Source: Loxodes magnus (Eukaryota; Ciliophora; Karyorelictea; Loxodida; Loxodidae). From it: a stretch of 64,000 nucleotides of DNA. The notes under the pieces were generated by a model. That model made no database searches. It was not told the origin of the DNA and worked only from the letters and a program-made list of their open reading frames with translations. The position numbers and the translations under genes are program-made. The stretch spans positions 62,001-126,000 of the forward strand of contig CAMPDV010000204.1 of the NCBI GenBank assembly GCA_946699065.1, written 5' to 3'. Of this stretch, positions 12,626-24,425 are shown one piece after another. Position 1 is the stretch's first letter. Every line of letters starts with the position of its first letter.

Positions 12626-13130
12626 TTCAGTCAAGCCGAATTCCAAACATATTATAATTTCTTCTTTGCTGAGCATGAGCAAAACCCATCAAGATTTCAC
12701 TCTCACTGTAATTTTTTTCCTGTTAAAATAAAACATACTTGAGGCGATATAAATTAACAAACAAAAATTATAATTATAAATTTTCTTCAAAAAGCTTTCG
12801 ATTGAACCATCAGCAACATATGAAGCATATCCAAATCTTCTGCAATAAGAATTGTTTTTTCTTTCATGTAAAAATTATTTCTGATTAATTCTTAGGCTTT
12901 AACAAAAAAATATCATTAATAGACATATTTTAAAGGAAATGCTTACTATCAGCTCTGAGAAATGATAGAAATTTGATTATTCCGGATCGATTTTGATCTC
13001 TACTGAGTAATTATTTTAAGTTTTCATTCTACTGAATAAGAAACTATCTGTGAAATTCCTTTTAGATCTTATACGTTAAAAAATAAAAATCCAATATTTT
13101 AGAAATTTAAGTTCTTAAAGTATAATATCA

Positions 13131-13729
13131 TAACGAATCAATAGAGATGTGAACTGTTTGAAATAAATTTGTAAAAAACTAACAATTTTTTATATAAAAT
13201 ATTTTATTAGCTTTTCTCCTTGATCTTGATTATTTTTGAAAAACTATAATATAAAAGATTAAATCAGTCTTTAAAAGAATTTCATCGAGTTCTTTTTAAG
13301 AGTCTTGATTTTTTTACAAAAAAAAATGTGTGATATTTTCAAAAAATAAATAAGAAAAACAACATAAAAAAAAATATTTTAAGAATAGATAAAAAAGAAA
13401 TATTTAAAGAAAATATTTAAAATACCTTAAAAATTATAAATAACTGAAAAATGCGAAAAAGTACAAAGTAGATTTTTATAAAATTTAATATATGCTTACT
13501 AATATAAATTCCGCAATAATTAAAAATTAAAGGAACATTTCTTTTTAAAAAAAAATAAGAAATTGAGTTTTTAAAACAAAATAAATAAAAGAAAAAAATA
13601 TAGCAAGTAAAAAAATATTCAAAATAGAAAGAAAAAAAAGGTGAAATAAACAAAAAAATAAAAAATGAAAAAAAAGCAAGCTAAATTTATTTGAAAAAAA
13701 ATCATACATAAAAAATGCCCAAGATCTAA
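13131..13729. other. Low-complexity A-rich stretch
   Basis: Purine-rich A runs with no gene-like features. The open frame on the minus strand at 13,417-13,653 is almost all Phe, Ile, Tyr and Lys and is a composition artefact. Confidence 0.5.
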
Positions 13730-14790
13730 GATCATAAAATTTTTTTAAATATAATTTTAATTAAACCCCATTAAACGTAAATGATAAACGCTAAAACGAT
13801 TTTAAAACATTTAAAAAACTATTTTTTTGGTTCTTTAGTTATAATTTGGAGATAAATATAATAAAATAGATAAAATTACAAAGATTAAAAAAGAAATTCA
13901 ATATTAAGAATATTCTTCAATTTTTAAATGAAAATGTAAACGGCTCTTCTTGAAAAAGATTAAAAATCTAAATTTTGTTCTAAAAAACATTATTTAAAAA
14001 GCTTAATATTTACTGTAGATAAAAAGTAATTTTCAAATAAAACTTAAATTTTTTCAACTTGCTATTGAAATAAAAAAAATAATAATAAATTTTACTTAAA
14101 AATAGAAAAAATTTTATAATGGAAATAAAGTAAAAAATTTTATCAAGATAAATGTTCAATTTAAAAATATTTTATTTATAATTTTTATTTCGAATAAAAA
14201 GTCATTAGATGTAAAATAAAAAAAATTCTTAAATCATCATAAATATTAAAATTTTTCCAGAAACTTTTTCATCTAAATATTCTTTAAGATTTATACTAAA
14301 ATACATAAATAACATTTTATAAAAGATCTTATTGAATTTAATAAAACTAGAGAATTATAAAGCATGTTAACAATTCTAAATTTTATATATAATAGAAAAT
14401 AATGTATCAAGTTTTGAATACTTATTATGCATTATATAACTCAATCAAAACTTTTAAATCTCTTTTAAGTAAAAAAATAAGTTTTTTTCTTTTCAAGTTT
14501 TTTAAATTTTAAGATCATAAAAATTTTTTATATATAGTTTTAATTAAACCGCATTAAACGTAAATGATAAACGCTAAAACGATTTTAAAACCTCATCTTA
14601 AACTACTTTTTATATTATTTAGTTATTATTTCGAGATTAATATAAACAAATAGTTAAAACTTATAAAGATAAGAAAGAAGAAATTTAATTTTATATTCTT
14701 TCATTTAAATGAAAGTGTAAACAGCTTTTCTTGAAAAAGATTAAAAATCTAAATTTTGTTCTACAAAATATTTATTTAAGCTTTAAACTA
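13730..14790. repeat. Tandem repeat E, array 1
   Basis: Two head-to-tail units about 784 bases apart (13,730 and 14,514); the second is partial. Each carries a core with TTTAATTAAACC, AAACGTAAATGATAAACGC and TAAAACGATTTTAAAAC, then a second block containing cttgaaaaagattaaaaatc. The same unit is found twice at 29.77-31.0 kb and twice, inverted, at 49.96-51.17 kb. Confidence 0.8.
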
Positions 14791-14859
14791 AAAGAGATTT
14801 TGTATTCTATAACTGCAAGATTCATTCCCTTCAGATATAGACATTAGTAAGTCTTTTTA

Positions 14860-17340
14860 ATTTTTTAATTTATTCTTGATCTCATCAATTTTTACTTACT
14901 CTTATAATAATCTCATCTTTCATTTTTTCCTTTTTTCTTTTTCTTTTTCTTTTTCTAATAATTATTTTCTTCTTGACAAAAATTTCTAATGAAGAATTTT
15001 TATTTATAAAGCTAAGGATTTCAAGTAAGACTTCTGAAAGGAGTATATAAATTCTTAGACTTTTAATAAAAAATGTCATAAATCATAATTCTCAATCTTT
15101 TACGGTATTCAATCTCTTATATCAGAATAGTATATAAATTTAAAAATGTGCTCAAACGTATCATACTCTCCACACATACAGTAAGGATTATAAATATAAT
15201 GGTGACAATCTTAAAGATCTTTTAGAAAACTATAGGATTGGGTTCCAAGTTTATATATATTGATAATTTCTTGTCAAATTCTTTGTTCAGCTTAGCTATT
15301 CTACTCAGTATATACTTTAGCTGTTTTCATTCTCTTATACTTTTGAGTATCTGTATTATAGAAATATTGTCGTATTTTGTCTCTTGTATATTTAGTAAAG
15401 GTTTTTTAATTTGTAATAATCTTGGAATTTTGTATATGATAATATAGAGGTCTGATAATTGCTGAACTTGATCATAGCATTGAAATTATTTTGTCCAGTT
15501 GGTAATAAAAGAGAGTTTATTGTCGATCTTGGAAAATCAATGATTTCTTATAAATAGGACTAATTCTTCAACAAACATTGACTTAAGATCTGGAAATACC
15601 CATGGGAGAAGAACCGAACAAGAATCTTGGTAGGAGTAAAGAGAGAAGACAAAGAATAAAAGACATAAAGTAGCATAATTGATGAAAGATGACAGATACT
15701 AAGGTCTCTTAGGGAGCATTCTGGTCACGCTCTATAGAAGACGAGACTCACAAAAGATGCTAGCACTGTGGAAGACTTCAGAAAAAAATTGTGGACATTA
15801 AAAATCTTTATTAAAGAGCTGCGATCCATTGAAGGGTTACGCGCTCTCTAATCTTATTTATTTATTTGATTCATTTTATAGTAGAATCTGAAGAATCTCA
15901 TAGCCATAATGTACTTCAAAGGTAATCAATTCAGATCTATATATAATGATTCATTAAATGTTGAAGTTGCTACTTAAAAACATTTCCTTGAAATCAATCT
16001 CATGCTTGATTCAATTCTGTTCAGAACAATAATAACTCCTTTTTGAATACTTCATGGTACCAGTCTCCTCCATATTCTGCTTCAAGTAATGTAAAATGTC
16101 TACATAAAGTTTTAAAATGTCAAGGGGTTATATTCTTATATCTCATCAGTTAAAAAACAGCTTTCTTTAATGCAACTGTATATTTGAATGCGACTTCTTT
16201 GCAATAGGGATTAAAATTCTTCTTTTTATGTAGAATAACTCCTAAATATGTTACTTGCTCTTTTTAAGCAATTGGTTAATTTTCTAATCATAAATTTAAG
16301 ATTTATTATTTATGATTTTTCTTTAGGAATTAGATACATTCAGATTTTGTAACATTGATCTTTAAATGAGTTCATGCAAAAACTCTAATTGTTTCATTTA
16401 TTAGATTCTATATCTACTGCGCAGATTTGGAAAGAAGAATCAAATCAACTATCCATCCTCTACAAGCAAAGCTAACACTAAAGCCCTGGCATTTGAATCT
16501 TGATTGGGTACTTTTACTTTCCATATATCGAATTACAATGTCATAATACAACAATGCTAAAGCTGGTCCAGTTGAACTTTCTTACATAACTAAATTGTTT
16601 TATTATAATGTTCTAGTGTTCATTTCATCTATGATAAAAAAAGAGTTCAGGCTTTTGTAAATCGATTCTAAGGCTTTTATTAGTCCAAATAGTAGTTTTA
16701 CTCTCTTAAGCTAATAAAATAAAAGTATTTTTCTATTGAGTAAACAATATCTATCAATATTGCGATCAATTTAGTTTTCACTTTTGCACATTTCCGATAG
16801 TTATTAATTTTCAATTATATCACCCAAATTTATTAAGTAGTTTATCTATTTTCATGAATCCCATTTGAAAAGGATGAATCAAATTTCTCTAATAAATCAT
16901 ATTGCAAAGTCTTTTAGTCAAAGCTTTATCATATAGTTTTAGAATAGTATTAATAAGAGAAATAATTCTTCAGTTTTTCCAATCATCTCTATTTCCCCTT
17001 TTAAATATTGAAATTATTACTGAAGCATTTAATTCTTAATGAATCCTTCTCAGTTTTAACATATTATTTAGAAATGAGTGAACAATTAATTATCAAGAAA
17101 TAATAGTCAATTATAATCTATTAAGCAGGCTAGTTTATTTTACCCTTAATGATGCTAAAAAATAATGCTCTCTTATATATTTTGATTGATTTATTTTATT
17201 ACTTTTAGGGAATAAGTAACATATCTTCTAGTATATAGATTTAGCACTTTATATTTCTAGAGTACTGTATTTAAATGTATTAAAATAGTTCTATGTTTAT
17301 TTCTATTTTAGTTGCTAGTTTTTACTTAGGGGATATTCTT
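14860..17340 (-). mobile_element. LINE copy L3 with a nested element A
   Basis: Minus-strand LINE. Near 15,130-15,190 it encodes a C-terminal zinc finger (C-x-C-G...H-I-F) like that of the fuller copy at 42.6 kb. Reading upstream, 15,554-15,853 is an inserted element A, and reverse transcriptase-like sequence resumes at 15,870-17,340, including the D-L-N-[TGA]-L-P block at 15,926-15,928. Much diverged and broken. The run of CTTTTT near 14,925-14,957 lies at its 3' side. Confidence 0.65.
15555..15853 (+). repeat. SINE-like element A, copy 4, nested in L3
   Basis: Carries the A body and a good tail (gagctgcgatccattgaagg...gcgctctctaatc) followed by ttatttatttattt. It splits two parts of one LINE, so it inserted after that LINE. 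Confidence 0.75.
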
Positions 17341-17500
17341 TAATGTTTATAGCAGAAAGTAAAAATATAATATCTATTAATTATCATATTTAAACTAATA
17401 TTCTATCTAAAGAGGTAGAGATGCTTAATTAGCTTAAGATATAAAAGATTTATAAAGTTATTATTTTTAGTTTAATGATTAACTTAAAAATTTACTCTTT

Positions 17501-17786
17501 TGAAGGATTGGAAACTTCTTTCGATCCAGGGCACTCTCTTGTTGCACATAACGCGGATATCATGTTGCTTAATTGAATAAACTTCTGCTAGGGAGTTCCG
17601 TAACTATAGGTAGGAAAGTTTCAAACCACTAGCAAGAGTGGATAGCCAGAAAGATTTTTCTCGTTTGCTGAGATTGGCTCTAACCAGGGACCTTCTCAGT
17701 GACAAGATAGGAACTTGACCTTATTCATAATTCTAGAAGATTTTATCAGAAAATCAACCTCATCTCCTTCCATTTTTTTATTATAT
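17501..17786 (+). repeat. Dispersed repeat C, copy 2
   Basis: Same body as the copies at 3,374 and 41,170, beginning tgaaggattggaaacttctt and ending in ccatttttttattatat. Confidence 0.7.
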
Positions 17787-18559
17787 AAAGTTATTATATT
17801 CAACATATATTTAATAATTAAATTAGAACTAAAAAGAAAAATATAAATTTCTTTCTTAAGTACTAAAATATTGACTTTATAGCTTATAAAAATTTTTAAT
17901 TAGCTATTGAATCTTCTTCAATTATTTTCTATCTATAGTAGGATTTTTATCTAAACAGATAGAATTAAAAATAAACATTTGATGATAAAAATAACTTTAA
18001 AAAAGGAAAATTTTATAATTTTATTTATTTTAGTAATCTTAAAAGATAAATATACTCTTTAGCTATATCTAAAATTCTAAGTGAAAGACTTATTTTAAAT
18101 GATTAATTTTTATTTTTCTTCTTAACTTATTATTTCCCAAAGTGTAACTTAATGATTTATAGTTATTAAATTTATTATACTTTAAAATACTATATCATAT
18201 TAGAAACATTTCAAACCTAACATTTTAATAATTAACTAAACTTTTAACTCCTTTCTCTTTAAAATAGGCATTAAAGTTAGTTTTCCTATACTTTAGATAA
18301 AAATAGTAAACTAGATATCATAAACTTATTTACTTTATGTAGGCTGCTAATTTTTAAGATTATTAAACATTATTTAGATTACAAGTTTCATCTGTTATTT
18401 AGTATTACTAACAATAGATTATTTAATTGAAAATAAATATAAAAATTATATAGCAATTTAGAAAGGGATTTTTAGCTGCTTCAAGAAAGTAGGAGCATGG
18501 ATGTAGTAGAACGAAGAGGAGATTAAAAAACTGCAGAAAAAGATTTATTATGCAATAAA
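17787..18559. other. A/T-rich region
   Basis: No gene or repeat recognised, apart from the probable leader of the coiled-coil remnant after about 18,460. Confidence 0.5.
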
Positions 18560-19161
18560 ATGTCTACAGAGGAAGAGAAACTGAGAAAATAAACGAAGGT
18601 TATTTTATACCAGGAGGTCTCAGAATTAAATCCTTCTGGAAAGATGAGCATGGAACAGCTCATCAAAGTAGTGTGAAACTTCTGGTAGAGGTTAAGAAGT
18701 TCTACAAGGAAAATATACAGCTAACAAAGTAGATCAATCTCGGAATTAAAGATAAGCTTGATTTAAGAATAACGAATCAGGAGAGGGAGATTGACAGCTT
18801 ATGGGTTTACCAGCGAGAGTTGCTCAGCCAAGCAAACTCCTAAGTATAGAAGATTAAAGACTAAAACAAGAAGATTAAAGAATCTTATAGAGTTAGACGA
18901 GCCACTAAAAGTTGCAAAACCTTCTAGATCACAATATGGACTCTGAAGTGCAAGGATCATAAAAGATTAGGCAACGAGAAAAAGAGTTTGAAAATAATGC
19001 TATTTTTGTAATAGCATTTGATACTTGTACATGAATTGTCCGAAGTTTCAAAACTTTCAAAAAAAAAATTGCATCCAAGAGAATAAATTCTTTGCAATAA
19101 GAATGGAGAAATCTATAGAAGAAAATGGAATAACAAATACAAGGAGGCAAGAAATATATGA
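18560..19161 (+). pseudogene. Second copy of the coiled-coil family, Cc2
   Basis: Begins at ATG 18,560 (MSTEEEKLRKQTK...) and shares QEVSELNPS and KMSMEQLIKV with Cc1. A one-base deletion relative to Cc1 follows, near 18,675; the coiled coil continues in the next register with NQEREIDSLW, then later NNAIFVIAFD and NSLQQEWRNLQKK, which match the C-terminal part of Cc1. The LW tryptophan is TGG where Cc1 has TGA. Broken copy; no target duplication was noticed. Confidence 0.55.
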
Positions 19162-20645
19162 GTAAAATAAGACTTTCCAGATCGAGGGTTTATAGATTTA
19201 CAAATATATTTTAAACGGCGGTAATATTCTCTGCTAAACAATTTTAATCTTAAGAAATAAAAATAAATAATTTTAAATACTTAATAAAAAAACTATATTT
19301 ATCTAAATTTTTATATACTATATTCTGGGGTTATTTTATACCAAGATACTATTTTTTAATATACACAGAACAAGACAGATCCGACAAATCGAAATTTAAG
19401 AATTCTAACATGAAGCAACAACAGACCTAAAGAGGTTGTTCCAGAAGGAGACTGAAAAAAATGCTTGTTGATAGGTAACTAGGGAGAAAATAATTCAATA
19501 GCAAACTGAATTACCTTTCATTTCATAAGAAAATTAATTAAATATTTATAAGATTTTAATTTTTGTCTTTTTCCTTAAAATTTTAGTTTTGATAGTTAGA
19601 TTTTTATTTATAAATTTATTAATATAAACCATATTAAAAATTAATCTTTGATGGTCCTATTTAAAAATATCTAAAATTTTAAAATTTAGTTTAAATTAAT
19701 TTAATGTCTTATAAAATAAAATTATACAAGACTTCAAGAAATTTTCGTATCAACTCAAAGCAAGAAAAAAATTATAAGCTGCTCTTCTTAAGGTATCTTC
19801 TTTGTTTTTGTTATCTTAACCTTTTTAGAATCATTAACTGACTACAAGGAAAAAAAATGGAAAACAGTTTATATAGTAATTAATTGCATAAGTTCCTTTA
19901 TAAAAGATAAAAAAGTTCCAACGTAGTTCTACAACAGAAAAATAGTGCCAAGCAAGGAAAAATAATGGCTTAAGGGAGCATCATCAGTAAGTTAAATACA
20001 AATGATTCTCTATAGGACTTTACATAAGAAAAACATTTGGAATGAACTTAAAGCCAACAAATTAAACCTTTTTGAGACTAATAAAACTTGTTATTAACTT
20101 AAAATGCAACGGAAATATCTAAATAAAAGCATCTAAACTAATTTATTGACGAAGATTAAACATATGCTGCTTTAACTCTTTTGAAATATAGAATAAAAAG
20201 ATAGAAGTGCTATGTTACAATTTATGATTAATGACTCGTAAGAAAAAAAGCTTTTATACAGATATAAAGAAATCAAAATGAAAAAGAACTTTTAAAGAAA
20301 TAGATACAATTCTGTATTAATAAACTCAACAATACCAACTCTAAAAGGTCAATTAAAATATTCCAGTTGAGGTTAAATTATAAAACTCAAAAAGCAGGTA
20401 ATAATCAAGAACCAAGAAGAAAGGCAATTCTTATAATTTGGAAAAGTACCTAGCGAAACTTTTACAACTTTTGTGAATATAAGAAAATGCAAGATAATAT
20501 ACTTGGAAGGAGTTGGCGAGATTCTGACTAATGTATTGCAACTATGGTTTGTAGACAAAGAAATTTATATAAAAAAATATTGAACTAAAATAATTGTCCA
20601 CCTTTTTATGATAGAGCTATTTTATTAAATATTATATAATAAAAT
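19162..20645. other. A/T-rich region with coiled-coil and gene-like remnants
   Basis: At about 19,360-19,530 a short coiled-coil stretch (RQIRQIEIQEF, then TTDLKRLFQKETEKN) is readable on the plus strand. From about 19,857 codon usage looks protein-like, and near 20,470-20,570 one frame matches the remnant at 4.67 kb (VNIRKCKIIYLE). With all stop codons potentially sense, openness alone proves nothing, so I call only a remnant. Confidence 0.3.
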
Positions 20646-21047
20646 GGATGTTAGCAACGTCCAGGAGAGCTAGTGGATAATCTGGGGCAGTTTATATGAC
20701 ATTACGAGTAATCACGAACTAAATGCTACCACGGGAAGAGTGAACAAGCTCGGAAAAGACAAGCCTAACTTGCCCGAGGATTCTCTCTAGCAGTATGAAA
20801 GTTTGACTGATGAACCTTCTAATTAATGACTTAATAACTAATTCTTATTTGAATCTTATTCAAAAAGACTGGAGCATTTGATTCAAGATTCGAGAATAAT
20901 CTTTAATAAGTAGATTTTAATTTGAAGAAGCTGATGTGACTAATTGGCCTTTTAGAATTTTAGCAAGAAGTATGAGAACATTTTTTTAATATTAAATATT
21001 AATATTGAAAGATCTGTGCGTAACAAGATGCTTCGCGCTCTATAATC
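20646..21047 (+). repeat. SINE-like element B, copy 1
   Basis: About 400-base repeat with a head like gtccaggagagctagtggat and the shared tail gatctgtgcg...gcttcgcgctctataatc. Its body is unrelated to element A, but the tail is the same. Four copies are present, here upstream of kelch gene K1. Confidence 0.8.
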
Positions 21048-21966
21048 ATCATTATTTATTTAAGATAACTTAATAAATTTGAATATCGTATAACTTAATT
21101 TAATAAGTAAGAAAAATTAAAGCATCTAAAAAGATAAATGTATTAAATAATCTTTAAATTTTAAATAATTATTACAATATATATTTGAAATTAACTTTTA
21201 AAATAAACTTATAATTTATATATAACATAATCTTATTTTTCAAAATAAAAATTTGGAGAAACAATCTTAACCATTAAATCTGAAGCAAAGATGATTATTT
21301 GAAAAAAATTTCCTTTTGTTAGTTAATTTTCTATTTATTATATTATATATATTATTGCATATCTAAATTTTATTCAAACTCAATCAACATTTTTCCTCAT
21401 ATTTATAATTTTAACAGAGTAAATTTTAATAACTTTTATTCTTTTTAATTTCTAAATATTTTCACATATTTAAATTTTTTATAACAATTTTAACTCTTAA
21501 AATCTCTAATGATTCAAATGTAATATTTATAAACTATTTTTTGGCATTTTTAGATATTTTATAGATTAGGAGTTATTCTAAAAGATTCACATTAGTATTT
21601 AGGTATATTAATTTTCTATTTTATATCTAGTTTTATTAAATATTTTCATGATTTATTTAATAATTTTTGAATAATCTCTCAAAAATTAAATTTAACGATA
21701 ATCTTAATATCGTTTTATTTAGATATTGCAATTCCGTCCTAGATTTTTAATTTTTTGATTAAATTTTACAAAAAATATTATTTAATAGCGAATATGATAG
21801 TTATTATGTCAGATGATTTAATATAAAAATTTATTATTTAAGATATATAAAACAAATTTATATTTATGGTTTAACTTAAAATTAATTTTTCTTTGAGCGA
21901 AAATATCTAAATAATAAATTATTATAGAATTTATTATTTTTATATTAAAGCAAAATTAAAAAAATA
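21048..21966. other. A/T-rich leader region of K1
   Basis: Non-coding sequence between element B and K1, matching 34,715-35,624 with many small differences and indels. It probably contains the promoter and 5' untranslated region. No defined element can be named. Confidence 0.5.
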
Positions 21967-23604
21967 ATGTAGTCAGAATTTAACTGTCCTAAATGCAATA
22001 TCTAGTTCAACTATAAGGCTAATGTACCTTAAATTCTTCAATGTAGACATAACTTGTGTAAAAAATGTTGCTTTGAGTTGTTTTAAAAATAATAAAAAAT
22101 AACTTGCCATGTTCAAAATTGTGGCTAGTAAACTTTAGATGATCCTTTAGATCTTGAAGTTAATAATGATTTAATAAATAGAATGAAATAAAACGCATCG
22201 AATAATTGCAAAACTCATTAAAGGTAAATCACTTACTACTGTTTTGATGATTTATAATTTTTATGTTAGAAATGTATTGAAACTAATCCTCATACAAATC
22301 ATAAAGTTAAAGAAATATTTGAAACTTAATAAGAACTTAAAACTTAAATTCCTTAATATATCTAAAATATAAAAGAGAAGTAAAATATAATATAGAGTAA
22401 CTGTTAATAAATTTAGTAAATAAGATAATAAATCATAATAAAAGATTAGGAATTTAAATAGTTTATTTAATAAAAAGCAGAATAAGCTATTGAGTTAATA
22501 AATAATAAAAGAAACTTTTATTACTAGGAACATTAAGAATTAACTGATGAGTTATTAAAGGAGATAGATAAAAGATGTTAGAATTGATAAGAAATTTAAA
22601 ATAAATTAAGAGAATAAAATATTCAAGTTTCAAATAATCCTATAGAAGTAATTGAACTTTAGTAAAAACTATAAGATATTTTAAAATGAGGAGAAGATTA
22701 AATATAGCAAAAAGAGATATAATAGATAAACTAAATAAAGTTTAATGAATATAATAAAGTATAAATAAATTTCTAGATAGATGTTTAGCAGTTTCACAAA
22801 GATTTGCAAACTATAATTAAAAAAGGAAACTTAAACGAGTTTAAGATTCTTTTATTTGCAGTTAATGATACAAATATTATAGTGAAATATAACGTTGAAA
22901 AGGGAACTTCTGAAAAAAATCAAGTAAATACTTAGATTTTTTCAATCCATTATAGAGCATTATAAATAGCAGAAGATACTTTAGTAGTTACAGGTGGATG
23001 TGTAAATAGCACACATAGTAATAGAATATCAATAATAAAAGATACTAAAGTTTAAGAATATCAAATGATTATTTTAAGAAGAGGTCACAGTTTAGCATTT
23101 GATAAACATAGAAATTAACTACTTATAATATCTGGCTATAATGGTTAATATTTAAAGGAAAGCGAAGTGTTTAATTTGAAAACTTTAAAATCTTCAAAAA
23201 TAGCTGATATACCAGAAGCTTCTAATATGTGTAGTGCAGTAATATTTAATGATATTTTATATAATTTTGGAGGATATAATGGTTCAAAATATTCGTAGAG
23301 TATATAACAATATGAAATAAATAATGATAGATGATCTAAACTATAAATTTAACTACCTCAAGGTTCTTACACTCTTTCAGTTTTTGTTAATAAATAAATT
23401 TATATTTTTGATAATAATAGTAACTTAACTTAAGTCAAAATTTTAGAAAATGGAAAATTAACTTAAGTAGGATAAAAATACTTAAATAATTATGTATCAA
23501 CAATTCCACTTTGTAAAAACAACTAAATTTATTTTTACGATGATGGTTTAAAATTATCATTATTTGATGTGTAGAGTTTAAAGTGGGAAAATAAAAATAT
23601 TTGA
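21967..23604 (+). CDS. RING/B-box/coiled-coil/kelch protein K1 (TRIM-like)
   Basis: ATG at 21,967 to TGA at 23,602-23,604, 546 codons in one frame. Residues 7-52 form a RING finger (C7-x2-C10, C26-x-H28-x2-C31-x2-C34, C47-x4-C52). Residues 81-112 form a B-box (C81-x2-H84-x7-C92-x7-C100-x2-C103-x5-H109-x2-H112). A Gln/Lys/Glu coiled coil follows to about 320. Kelch repeats fill the C-terminus, with GG at 343-344, SGYNG from 389 and FGGYNG at 434-439. RBCC proteins are typically E3 ubiquitin ligases that self-associate through the coil and bind targets through the C-terminal domain. Dozens of TAA/TAG codons must be Gln. In-frame TGA occurs at codons 207, 241 and 456; codon 456 is the conserved Trp of a kelch blade (NDR-TGA-SKL). 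The TGA at the end aligns with the TGA that ends K4. Confidence 0.8.
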
Positions 23605-24425
23605 AAACTAAAATAAACGATTTTAATATAATATTAATCTTAATATTTTTTACATTAATTTACTCATTATATGTATATATATTTTTTAAATAAAAGTATT
23701 TTAATATTATATATATGTAGATACTTTTAACTTTCAAAAATTTTTTATTTTTTCTTAGACTAAAAATTAGTTTTATAATTGAATATAAAAGATAAATTTT
23801 AATTGATGCATTCAGATATATTTCAAACTCTTCCATCAACCTAGAAAAGTTTTTCGGAGGTTATGTAAAGATTTTAATTTTTTTTATCAGATCTTGACTA
23901 ATTCTCTTTTTTTATGTTCTATTTTACAGTATTACTATGTTTTTTCCCAATAATTATACTAGTTTCATTCTAATTTCTCATGTTACTTCTTATCCTTTTA
24001 TTAGTAATTATAGCTAATATTTGAAACTTCTAATATTTTTGTAGTTTTATGAATTGCAATAGAAGCAACTTTTCTCTCATAGTTTTACTTTTTCAAACTT
24101 TATTTTTTTATTTTCCTTCTATCACTTCTAAAATCTTGCGTTTGTCATTTTTGCTATTTCCGAACTATCTTCTCTATTCTTTCAACTTACTATCTGTTTC
24201 AAGTTTTAGTTTATATATTTACTATTTAGCTTTATAACATTATATGCTTTTAAATCTTCTTCTGTGAAATGATTCTGAATCCATTTCTTCATGCTTATTA
24301 AGATTTTCAATTGTTTAGCGTTATTCTTCTTAAATCTTTTGATATTTTCTTGTAAGAATAAGATATTATATAAAATGGTGCCTTAATATTAGCAGATCTC
24401 TTCTTCAAAACCTATTCCTAGTAGG
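23605..24425. other. Spacer between K1 and the ORF1-like remnant
   Basis: A/T-rich, almost identical to 37,263-38,085 and similar, inverted, to 57,051-57,870. A 62-codon open frame at 24,049 is Phe/Leu-rich and on the wrong strand for anything recognisable. The spacer holds the presumed K1 3' untranslated region. Confidence 0.5.

Larger units (their letters stand above)
11505..13130 (+). mobile_element. LINE copy L2, 5' part only, interrupted by an insertion
   Basis: Aligns with 27,036-27,700 on the same strand, that is the LINE part upstream of the reverse transcriptase core. The alignment is broken between 11,659 and 12,608 by a 948-base insertion carrying a coiled-coil gene. The RT core itself is missing downstream of about 13,130, where sequence becomes low-complexity. 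Dead copy. Confidence 0.7.

Noticed and set aside
22585-23334. In-frame TGAs of the kelch genes read as selenocysteine
   Set aside because: No Cys or redox context; one site is a kelch Trp position, and no selenocysteine-insertion-like hairpin was noticed in the 3' spacer.
24049-24237. 62-codon frame identical at 37,709-37,897
   Set aside because: Identity only reflects the near-identical K1 and K2 blocks; composition is Phe/Leu/Tyr-rich shadow and the K3 block does not support it.
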